The translations under genes were made by a program, and so were the position numbers. Shown in pieces: positions 9,301 through 19,000 of a DNA stretch of 64,000 nt. The notes beneath the pieces are model-generated. The model did not search any database, was not told the DNA's origin, and saw only the letters and a list, made by a program, of their open reading frames with translations. The stretch lies in the NCBI RefSeq assembly GCF_050947875.1, contig NC_134574.1:155274051-155338050 (forward strand), read 5' to 3'. This DNA is from Dermacentor variabilis. Taxonomy: Eukaryota > Arthropoda > Arachnida > Ixodida > Ixodidae. Every line of letters starts with the position of its first letter. The first letter of the stretch is position 1.

Positions 9301-11987
9301 CAGGTATGCTATGCCTGCAGCAAACAGGAGGAAAAAAGATAAATGCTTTAGCTGGCTTACCGATCATGGCACTGAAAAGTTGAAGGCTCATGAATGGTTT
9401 CTTCCCTTTCCTCCCCGTCATGCTAAACTTTTGGGCATAGCTGTCTTGCATGCACCTCTGCATTACGTGGTGCATGGAATCCTGTGGAGATGATCCTCCT
9501 ATTGTTGACAGGCAGGAGACCTAAGAACAGAAGTATTATAAGAGACCACTATAGCAGCATATTATTATCGCTACAGCATAAAGCTGAAGAAGTGCCTAAT
9601 AACTTGCCATGGGCTGTCACAAGGGCACTAACGAAAATGGACAATGCGATGATTTCAGCCATTCTTGCCACTTTTGCAGGCTCCGTTCAGTAAAATGGAG
9701 ATATGTTAAGCATCAATGACCAGATGTGCAAAGTCATTTTGCAGGCAAAATATTCAACACATTTATGCAACAAGGCATATAATACCATAAATGCTGCCTC
9801 TGAACCTTATTCATGGCATTTGCTGTGGCTCGAGCCAAGCCATATACAAACAGTGCGAATAAAGGCAGAGGCTTTTACCATGCAAGTAGTACTATCAACA
9901 TGACAGCCACAGTGCCAGTTAATACTATAATATTGCTGAAATGTATTAAAAATGAGTGCACAATGCTAACTTCAAATGATAATAAACATAAGGTAAAACT
10001 TACAAGGTTAGCCCTACTCTGGGCAGTACAGAGTCGATTCTCGAGCTCCTGCAACCCTTCATGGGATGTCAATGGTAGTACATCAAGCACGCCGCAGTCA
10101 ACAGGTCTGGCATTCTGGGCATGTGCTTGCAGTGAGTACGATGACATTTCCAACTTCTTTAAAATATCTACATGTGTCGAGAGCTCTGCTGTCATCTTTT
10201 CCAACTCCTTCAGAATTTTCTTCTGCCGTCCTGTTGGAAAAGCAAAATGATGTTTCGCATTAGTACATCAGAGATGACAAGATTTAAGGAACGGCAATAT
10301 AAGTTTTCTTCTGCAGTGCTGTTAAACGGGCCCTGAACCACTTTTTATTGAAGTGGAGAAAGGCGTTTGAAATGAAAATAGCTATTTCAGAAATACTTTG
10401 CCGCAAAAAATACTTCAATGCGTTGAGCAGAAGCGGAGTTATTGGCAATCAAACACGGCCTCTGCTATGCTCCCGTTCCTTCTTCAATGCCTTTCACTGC
10501 GAAAGCTATGGCGCAGTGGGGCATGCCCATATGCCTTGCCCTTGTCACCACGGCGCGCAGTTCACATTTCATTTTGGATGTTAACGTAGACGCCACGACT
10601 TCCGATTTGGGTGCCCACGACACGCGAAACATAAGCCAAATGTACTTGTCTGCAGTGCCCTTAACCAGTGGACTCGTGGTGGCACCCCGTGGCAGCTGCG
10701 GTATATACACTATGTAGCTGATTGCAGCTAGCAATAGCAGTCGCTTATGGGAAGCCACTTTATTACGAAATAAAGCGTAAAGCCTGCCTCCTTAAGAGAA
10801 TGAGGAGGCAGGCTTCTGTTAAAAAGAGAGTGTTTCAGAGAAAGGTGACATCGCGATCCGCTTGTGAGCTCCATGCACACAGCAAAACTTGGCCGAGATG
10901 TTCACAGCAGCGTGTGCTACTCGTAGACTATGTTATTTCACCAAGCGCGAGTGGTGGTTCGGGGCCCCTTTAAGGAAAAGGAAAACAATGTTTCGCATTA
11001 GTATATCAGAGATGACAACTGGATTTTCTTCAAGACTGAAGAGTGGCAGTAAGAGTTCGGACGTTTCTTGTACAATGCGCAAAGCAAGCTACAAGACCTA
11101 CTCATTAAATTTTGAGTTGGTATTTCACCACAGCTGCTACAGCAGCTGTTAACCGCTGAGTGAGCACACATGCAACTAGGGAGTGAAACAAGGTGGTTCC
11201 ACTTGGCGATTAAAAAAATGAAAGTAATGAGCATTTACATTTATGTGTAAGAACATGCAGATGACAGCACACGTACAGACAGCTGGTGCTACTTCTACTC
11301 ACTTGACATCTGCGAATTCCTTTCTCTGTAAGTTTGACCTTGCACTGATGATGTAGGCACGGCTGAATATCCAGTGTGCTCAGAGGTCATCGCCAGGGAA
11401 GGCACATCAGTCGAGCGGCTAGTGGTGCTACTCAGTGGGGCTAGAGGACTGGGACGGGGAGCAAAGTTTGCTTGCAGAAGCGAGTGTGTTGAAGTTTCCT
11501 CTGAGCCATGTGAAAAGCCACCATTGTCTACACCACACACTCTCCCCTCATCTGAAGAAATTAATCTTGTGGCACGTCGCCGCCGCCGCTGCTGCTGCCG
11601 CCTTCTGTGCTGGCTGCTGCCATCTTCACTAGCCAAGTCCGATGTTATGGCAGCCAGCTGCTCTTCTTTTTGTGCTGCATTATAAATTTCTGAAAGAAAA
11701 AGGAAAAAGAGAGGAAAAAAAAGGAACAACATAGGATAAAGCACTTCAGTAACGAAGTCAACATTACAGTGAAATCATCCATTTCTATGAACGTATAGCT
11801 TACCACACTTGCAGCTACGTTCTTCCCAAGTGGTCATTGGAATTGCAGAGTTTTTAATTGCTAATGATATTCTGTGAGAGTTCTTATATGGTGGCCATGC
11901 AGCTTTCCCTCTGCTTATTAGACAAGTAGATGGTATGGCAGACACCTGATCACTTTTTTTAATGTGAACAAACGCAAAACAAGGCCC
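6315..11987 (-). CDS. DUF4806-domain protein, 5' exon missing
   Basis: Six exons (11987-11804, 11689-11303, 10230-10004, 9520-9361, 8579-8483, 6363-6315) join in frame to 1104 nt including the stop. The first exon shows the N-terminal block common in proteins of this family (FVHI...VSAIPS near the start, then WPPYK about 30 residues later). The second is low-complexity and serine-rich, with an arginine run (RRRQQQRRRRR) that could be a nuclear localisation signal. The last four carry the DUF4806 domain: LPLTSHEGLQELENRL, then STIGGSS, then FSMTGRKGKKPF, then EAVKKNFPDA. The family is found in arthropods and fishes and has no established biochemical role; I assign none. An upstream exon ending in phase 0 and carrying the start codon is needed, because no ATG precedes the first exon. 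Confidence 0.85.
6364..8482 (-). other. Intron of the DUF4806 gene
   Basis: Contains an old SINE at 7836-8045. The word TGGCTAC recurs near 6820-6900 and 7755-7800, which suggests decayed repeats. No coding sequence was recognised. Confidence 0.45.
7836..8045 (+). mobile_element. Diverged tRNA-derived SINE (Ruka-like)
   Basis: It aligns by eye with the SINE at 48825-49040: CGATGGCTATGGCT near the A box, then TTAGATTTAGGTGCAAAGAA, GGTGGTCAAAATTAA and a tail with ACGTAAAACC. The B box has decayed. It lies antisense within an intron of the DUF4806 gene. Confidence 0.6.
8483..8579 (-). CDS. DUF4806 gene exon, C-terminal end of the domain
   Basis: Acceptor ACACTTTTCAG, donor GTACAG. Encodes EAVKKNFPDATDMM and a segment with W..YAPSRFQR, the usual end of the DUF4806 domain. 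Phases 1 in and 2 out fit both neighbours. Confidence 0.8.
9361..9520 (-). CDS. DUF4806 gene exon, domain core
   Basis: Acceptor CTGTTCTTAG, donor GTAAGC. Encodes LSTIGGSSPQDSM followed by FSMTGRKGKKPF, the most conserved block of DUF4806. It begins in phase 0 and ends in phase 1, matching its neighbours. Confidence 0.85.
10004..10230 (-). CDS. DUF4806 gene exon, domain start
   Basis: Acceptor TTTTCCAACAG, donor GTAAGT. Starts with a lysine- and glutamate-rich helix (KKILKELEKM), then encodes DVLPLTSHEGLQELENRL, the typical opening of the DUF4806 domain. Confidence 0.85.
10251..10284. repeat. Direct repeat copy A, flanking a TTAA MITE
   Basis: TGTTTCGCATTAGTACATCA and the following bases recur at 10988-11016. 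With the preceding GGAAAAG.AAAA stretch the match covers about 45 bases. On the minus strand this copy lies just upstream of the acceptor of the exon ending at 10230. Confidence 0.65.
10326..10969. mobile_element. MITE with TTAA target sites
   Basis: The left end CGGGCCCTGAACCAC and the right end GTGGTTCGGGGCCCC are near-perfect inverted repeats. The element is flanked by TTAA at 10322-10325 and 10970-10973. TTAA duplication is typical of piggyBac-type transposition. No transposase frame is present. It sits in an intron of the DUF4806 gene. Confidence 0.65.
10988..11016. repeat. Direct repeat copy B, flanking a TTAA MITE
   Basis: Near copy of 10251-10284 (TGTTTCGCATTAGTATATCA) about 735 bp away, on the other side of the MITE. 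Confidence 0.65.
11303..11689 (-). CDS. DUF4806 gene exon, low-complexity linker
   Basis: The acceptor has a strong pyrimidine tract (CTTTTTCTTTCAG) and the donor is GTGAGT. Encodes EIYNAAQKEEQLAAIT, an arginine-rich run and a long serine/threonine-rich stretch. Both phases fit. Confidence 0.8.
11804..11987 (-). CDS. DUF4806 gene exon, N-terminal conserved block
   Basis: Acceptor GGGCATTCAG, donor GTAAGC. Encodes the block with VSAIPSTCL, AAWPPYK and TTWEERS that precedes the linker in this family. It begins in phase 0, so the start codon must lie in an upstream exon that I could not identify. Confidence 0.8.
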
Positions 11988-12192
11988 CTGAATGCCCACC
12001 TAACTTCCAGTTTTTGGACTCTTGTCAAGATGTTTGATGTGGAAGAAACAGGTGACCCACTGAAATATTTCAAAGTGTACTCTGCAGGCAAATGTCGAGT
12101 TTCATGTCCTCTTTTCATGCCCATTACGCGGTATTGATACAGTGCAGCTAACCTTCAGGTTTACATAACAGCCGAGATTTCGAACAATCACT

Positions 12193-12730
12193 CAAAGGGG
12201 TACTGGCATGACATCTTCAAATGTTCATTTGTTACGTTGAATGAAAGTCATAGATCTCTAAACCCTAGAAAAAATACTGACAAGCCTCGGAGCACCGATA
12301 ATTATTTAATATGACATTAAATAATTGGTTTAAGCTGAACAAGCAGTGCACTTGACGATCAGTATGTGGGAGCAGGACATTGCAACATTTTGACACTTTT
12401 TGACACTTTTTCCAGCTCTCTTGGTTGCCTCGTATGCTGCTACTCATTGTGAAGGCCAATGTAGCAGCATAGTGGACAACCGAGCAAGTCGGACCAAGTG
12501 TAAAAATGTTGCGTTGTGCTGCTCTCATGTGGCTACATCCTCTGTTGTGACGTCATGACACAGTATTGTTATGGAAATGAAACCGAAATTGGTTGTGGCA
12601 AAGCTGTTATATGAAATTATTTACAGCAATCTGAGGCTTGCCACTATCTTTTTCTAGGGTTTAGAGCTCTATGACCTTCACTAAACACAATAAAATGAAT
12701 TGTCAAAAATATCACGTCAGTACTCCTTAC
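12193..12730. mobile_element. MITE with terminal inverted repeats of about 100 bp
   Basis: The left end (AAAGGGGTACTGGCATGA, then AGTCATAGATCTCTAAACCC) is repeated inverted at the right end (GGGTTTAGAGCTCTATGACC, then AGTACTCCTTA). The arms continue into TAGAAAAA and AAGCCTC. No transposase frame is present. Confidence 0.65.
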
Positions 12731-14204
12731 AACATTGCAAGTCTTTCATAAAAGATTTTTCAATAAAAAAAGTAGGTAATTTTTGGTCAGAATCCGGGAT
12801 AATGGAATGGCACAGAATGGGTTAAGCATTTATCTCTGCAACACTAGCAATGCAGTCAATGGATCCACTGTGTTCGGTGTTCATCTTGCCCATCTTTGGC
12901 ACACTGACAGCAGTGTTGTATGGCGCAGTCATTGGTACCGTCTGTGATGCACTGGGTTCTGATGAAAGCCTCAAGAAACCATGCAGTGCCGGGCAGCAAA
13001 ACAAAAAATAGTTGGGTAATCAACACTCTCTGTCTTTCTGGAAAGTCCTTCCAGCATCCACACTTAGCATGCCCACGATGACCTTGAGCACACAATTCAA
13101 GTGAATGAGGTGTGAACCCACTCTGACAGCCTTACTAACAGCAAGCATGCCACCAATATGATGGGCCAGAATATCCGTATACCATGCATTATACCACGCT
13201 GTCCAACCGGAAACTCTGCCGCAGAAGTCACCATTTTATAACCATTATGTCTGAACTTAAAAGCGCTGCCTGTAAACGTTCACTGGGACAACAGCTGCGC
13301 ATAAAAACGGAGCAGCATCAAAAAAGGAACCGACTGCACAAAATTCACAGAAAGGCTTGTTGCAAGTGAGCTGCGACAAGACGTGTACCGACAAGCTACT
13401 AGCGTCTGTACTGTCTGCATGCACCAACATTTCAGACTAAGACCTGTGCAAATCCCCAACCAAATTTCGTTTCTTTTACTCGAGGCACAAGTTTAACGAC
13501 AGCTAGCGCTGTTTCGCACATGTGCTTTGCCCCTGTGTACTGTTTGTTTTTGCTTCTTGTTGTTTGTGAATGTGAAACAAAGAGCCCATCCTTGCAGCTA
13601 CAAAAGCAGCTGACAACACACAAACTGGGGATTGGCAGCTTTGAACAGCTGCCGTGAACATTTGGCTGCCTCTTGCTCCTTGAGCAGGCTGAACCATGCA
13701 AGTGTTGACTTTGGGAGGTTAGGCTAGCCCTATATGCGCAGCATCCTCAACTTGGTGCTTCTACTGCACAACAAAAATTCTGAACTGCAACAGCACATGG
13801 TACCTTGCAACAATCGCAAAGAGATGGTGCTGCTCTCTGCTCAAGAGAGCTACAAGAGGACTGGGCGCGAAGAAAGGGCACCCTTAAATAGCATTGCTTG
13901 CCTGGTATGTGCCAACCACGTGTCTACTTGAGCAGCGTTTCCCTCAGGTGGTGAGTCACTGTAGCATCTTTTGCCACTTACAAACCAGTGAAGTGAAAGG
14001 AGGGTGTGGGGGTTGCCTCAATGAGTGGCACTCTCCACATGACCTGGATGCCTAATACCTGGGGCCCACATGTAGGCGACTTATCGCCATAAATTAAAGC
14101 ATGCAGATAGAATGATCAGTGCGAGTAGCAGTTCAGATTATTTAACTGCAAACATTGAGAGGATAAGCCTGTTGCAGAAAGGAATTGCCAACATGAATTC
14201 CCTT

Positions 14205-14340
14205 TGCGCGTCAGTGGCTCCCCTTGTGTTCATTTCACTCTCCTGCTTAAACTTCCTGCCCTACACGAATGCCCTCCGCGAGTCGGTGGTTCCCCTTGCG
14301 TTCATTTCACTCTCCTGCTTAAACTTTTTTGCCGACCATT
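14205..14340. repeat. 72-bp tandem duplication
   Basis: TTCATTTCACTCTCCTGCTT and its surroundings occur twice with a 72-bp period, with a few differences. Confidence 0.6.
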
Positions 14341-14425
14341 GTCGTGCACCTGAATGTTCAGTCGGCAGCAGCAATTAATATGTATGACACTGTGAAGTTC
14401 TTTCTTGCATTTTGGGTCTCTCTAT

Positions 14426-14456
14426 TTATTGTATATGCTGGGAGCATATGCAGTAA
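14426..14456. repeat. Micro-palindrome, copy 2
   Basis: TTATTGTATATGCT and AGCATATGCAGTAA around a 3-nt loop; related to 1585-1617 and 41272-41312. Confidence 0.55.
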
Positions 14457-15772
14457 TTCTTTTTCAAGGTTGAGTTGCCACTATGCAGATGACGTGGCTC
14501 GTCTCTCCACTCACTCACCCATCCTCCAAAATCTCTTTTATTGTTTGTGTTCCTTGTATTTTGTTGTATGCAGAATAAACCTTCAGTTAGATGTATGTCG
14601 CCCATTCTCGTCCTGTTATTTGCAGTGTTTCCGTTCTAACGAGCCAGGCAGAAAATCAGTCTTAAATCGCCCTGTGTGAGCATCCTAATTGGTGACATCA
14701 TAAGTCCTTGTGGAATGTCAGCGATCCCCCTAGAAGCCACAGAAACACACAGCACACCAACTAGAATGTGCCAGGTTGGTGTCAGTGTCACAAAGTGCGA
14801 CGGTTTGAAGTCAGCCTACATGAGGTTTTATCATGGCAAATCTTGCAAGCAATATTTGAACAAAAATATTGTGCATTTCCTGTATATTTTCATCACCCCA
14901 GATCTTAGCGGGCACTCTGTGACCCAACCAAATAAAGCGTTCAATCTGCTTCCATCCCTTTTTGATATCTATTTACACAGAGGAATCAAACCATGCAAAC
15001 ATCTCAAGCTTGAAATTTTGTGCTAGTGAAAACTTTTAACATGACACAAGCTTTCTGCAAGACAGGTTTAAAAACAGCTGGCTAGAGTGTGCGATGAGAA
15101 TTTAGATAAAAAGCATTTGGCTTAATGCTGTCACTGTGAGCTGATGAACTGCCAAGTGACACAGCAGTTGCACCTGCCTGTTCTTGCTCAGAGCAGTACA
15201 AGCTACGTAAACTCAACCACGCAATTTGGCAATGATCAGTCAGGAATTCTGTACTGGTCTCCGAAGCACGCTTGTAGCTAACTGTCCAGCACGAGCTGAC
15301 ATCAACGTGCACAAGAGCCAGTTGGTCTGTCAGTTGCGTAGCAAACACTATCTTCTCATTTCATTCTTTGATTAGCTTGGTCGGTTGAATGAATGCATCA
15401 TTGTTCTGGCGCCGCAGCTCCGAGTTGACGAGCATGAAGTGATTAAACACACATTACAACAGTTTTGTTGTAGCTTGGCACCGTGTGTGTGAATTTACCT
15501 GCCTATGCTAAACAAAAGCAGCACATCATTTACACAGATGCATTTGACACTGTACTTTCCACAATAGCAAAAACTCGAACCAACAGATATACTGTGGCTG
15601 TACGCATCCGTTAGCAGGAGCTTGACTTTTGTGCTAGTCTAAACTTATAAATGAGGCGCAGTGGGTACTAATGACCAGCACTCCTGCAGCACAACCTATG
15701 TAACTTATAGACAAGACAACAAGCTCATAGAAACAATAGTGGCATTCAAACACCACCAAATGAGCCAGCCCA

Positions 15773-15778
15773 TTTATT
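15773..15778 (-). terminator. Poly(A) signal AATAAA of the Phf7-like gene
   Basis: TTTATT on the plus strand. It starts only about six bases after the TGA stop, so the 3' untranslated region would be very short if this signal is used. Confidence 0.55.
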
Positions 15779-15784
15779 CATAGT

Positions 15785-16047
15785 TCAAGGTTCCTGCGCG
15801 ACAACCGCCACAATGACGCTGCCGTTGATTGTCTCAAGCATGAGCTGCAGCGTGGCACTATCGTCATGGTTTGCGCCGCCACGCATGGAGAAGTCCAGGA
15901 GGCGGCGGCTGCCCGATTTCCTGCGCTCTGAGAGCTGCTGCGGAGGTACGTCGTCGTCGTCGTCGTCACTGTCAATCTCGATAACCTCGTGCTGCAGCGG
16001 GCGCTTCTCATTGCGGCTGCTGGATGGCTGCTGGGCTGGGCCAGGAA
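15785..16047 (-). CDS. Phf7: Phf7-like exon 9, acidic tail with SIM-like motif
   Basis: Acceptor GCGTACGCAG. Encodes 86 residues ending in VAQEP and TGA. VIEIDS followed by six aspartates (residues about 322-333) fits a SUMO-interacting motif. The aspartates come from a GAC/GAT run that reads as a trinucleotide repeat at about 15951-15968. Confidence 0.85.
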
Positions 16048-19000
16048 CTGCGTACGCGCATTGCAAGCTGGCCCTTTATACGCAAGAACATGGTGGCCTC
16101 TGTTCACTTGGGCCCCAGCATTGTCATAACTTGAGAACACCAAAATGTGTTTCAACAGTTTTAAGCCAGCCGTACAACAGCGTGTGGCAAGAGTGGCGAT
16201 CAGAACCTGGCACTTCACAGCACACTTGACCCGGTAGGGTTGAAATGGTTACATTACTGGGTCACATGTGATGAAATACACATATGCTATATATTTGCAT
16301 AGCAGTGTCAGCACTTTGCTCTCTCTCTTCCCTACCTTGGTGAATTATTGGCTGGCATGCTCCACAACTGCTTTCTCAGTTACAAGGCTGAGACCGTGGG
16401 TCTAGAACAACTAAAGTTGTTCACATAGCAAAAACATCGGAAACAAAGGCACCTGTGGCATTAACAACTCACTTCGGGTGATGATCTGGCGGCAGTCGGC
16501 ACAGATCCAGTGGGTGCCTGCCACGTTGCCGCAGGATGCATGGACGCCCTGGGAGCCACAGCTGTCGCACACGACCATCCTCCAGCGACTGCGCAGTGAA
16601 TGGTTTACCTCCATGCTGTTTCATACTTAGCAAGCAACACTGCAGAGGATATGCAAGCAGTGCGATCATAGAAATCTCATTGCGTGCATTTTGTAGTGCA
16701 GTTCTTGATTTGGGATGCTTTCTAGAAAACTCCATATATTACAACCACAATGTGTGGATAGAAAGTTGCAAATTTTGTATTGTTTGTTAACCTTGCCGTT
16801 TCCAATATGCGACATACTGTGCATTGGTTGCGAGTGCTGGGACTCTTGGTTGCAAATCTGTGTCACTCTGCTTGTTCGGTGGTAAACAGGTTGAAGGAAC
16901 ACTAAAGGCAAATATTAAGTCAAGCGATAGATTAGTGCTCGAGAACCTCTAAGGCATCAATATTATGGCGAACAGAGCCTCAATAATCGAGAAATTGAGG
17001 TAAATGCAGGACATGATTAGAGACGTCTTCGGGACATACAAGTACTTTCCCGATGACGAAAGCACTCCTCAGTTGAATTCTGTCACTACAATACGACCAC
17101 TCGTTACATGAACGTCCCTGTATTGCATTATAAAATGAAATAAAATGCTACTTGTTCAGTTCTATTTAATTTTTTTAAAAAAGACCTCATTGAGATTACC
17201 CTTGACAACGATGCAGTCAGTCGAGAAGTTTCATTTTTTCCTCGACTGTGTGCCACCCACACTTAGCGTTTGAGTATTTTCGTTATAGCATAGCGCTGCG
17301 CTGGTTTTGCTGGCTCGTGAAACGCTCAAAAACTGCAAGCAGTATAGAATTCAACTTCCATGTGATGAAGTGAAGTGAAGTGAATTCAACTTCCATGTGA
17401 TGTTGCGGGATGCCCGAACGGTCTACGCCACTTGACCAAAAAGCAGCCGCAGCGACGAATCCATTGCTCTGCCTTGACTTGGTTTCTCCATGGCCGTGAA
17501 TTTGCTTTTTGGGCAAAAAGCAGTATCACTGTCCATCGGGCGCCGTTCCACGTACCAACGGCGAAGGGCGCTTACGGCATATGAAACGTTGCCAGTCCCC
17601 TGGTTCGGTGGTGGGATGTTTTAATTTTGAAAAAGCTATTCGGGCCCTTGAGATGCAATTTTCTCAAACTAAATCTTTTTCTTGACACGAAACAAGCACT
17701 GCGAGGTTTCTGGAATGGTATTTAATGAGTCCACGCCAACTTAGTATTTACCTTTAGTGCTCCTTTATGATCTGCAATGCCTTCCATGTGATGATGTCGC
17801 ATTTTGCAACATCTAAGTACCGTATTTATTCGCATAATGATCGCACTCGCGTAATGTTGACACCCCTAAATTTTGTCGTCAAAATTTGATTTTTTTTCTT
17901 TCCCGTGTAATGATCGCACCCCGAAAATGTCGCAGCGATATGTTGTGTGCCAAGTCCAGCTAATGATGATCGCACTTACCATCTGTCGAATGCCACGCGA
18001 ACGACTCTTGAAGACATACCAAGCGGTCTACACGCACCAAACATTCTTAAGCAGATGCTCCATTTCATTCCTTTCATCACTTCCCGCACTTCCATGACAA
18101 AAAATCTGAAACCAAACTTGCCTTTATTATGTGTAGGCTTTAAAATGGTTGTGGTGAACAACTACAAAAAAGGCGCCTTTCGATTCTTCGCGTCTGCATT
18201 CATGGGCACGCAACAAATTGCGAGCGACAATGATAGTGGCCACGTTTACACTGATACGTTAGCAGTTTACCCTATTCATACGCCGACGCTTGTAACACAG
18301 CTACGATATTCGCCCATTCTTAGCGGAAACGTGCCGTATTAGGATAGTAGTGAAGACAAATGCCACAGTTTTCGTAGCATGCCCGCCATATGTTTCTATG
18401 TCACTGGCAGCTAAGCGTGCCCATCTCCGTTTCTGTCCCCTCAAAGTGGACATGGCTATGTTATTGTCGCAAACTTGCCAATATTTACGATATTATTCAT
18501 TACTGATATGGAAGAAACTGTTCCAATGCACGTAATGTACCCACGAGAAGAAAACAAATCGCGTTCAGCTTGCTCTGCTGGCCGCCATTTTTGTTTTGGT
18601 GTCGCACTGTTCAGTGGCAGCCGCCTGCTTGTTGACCTGTTGTCATACCGCAGCAAACGCGGGATGAAAAAAAAATTTTTTTTTCTTTCGCGGGAAATTT
18701 AACCCGCTTAATTATTGCACCCCTGAATTTGCATCAATTGTTTTTTTGACAAAAAAGTGCATTCATTATGCGAGTAAATACGGTACGAGACTTCATGTTA
18801 CACTGAATTACATGATGAGAATCACATACATTTCATCACATACGTTGTTGCATAGTATAGCTGGGCTTTACAAGCGCGACATCCTTACCCATCCTCCTGG
18901 TGGTGGCTGCGCCCCAAGGGGCAGGAGCAACGTGGTGCATCGCAGTGCTGGTACCGGTAGAGCAGGTCCTCGTAGGCATGTGGTTCCCGCTCCCAGGAGG

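Larger units (their letters stand above)
11988..15772. other. Interval between the DUF4806 and Phf7-like genes
   Basis: Must hold, or precede, the missing first exon of the DUF4806 gene. Visible contents are a MITE (12193-12730), a 72-bp tandem duplication (about 14205-14340) and a micro-palindrome (14426-14456). No further exon was recognised. Confidence 0.45.
16589..18888 (-). other. Phf7-like intron 7, holding two transposons
   Basis: Two terminal-inverted-repeat elements (16893-17767 and 17820-18783) lie about 50 bp apart and fill most of the intron. Confidence 0.7.
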
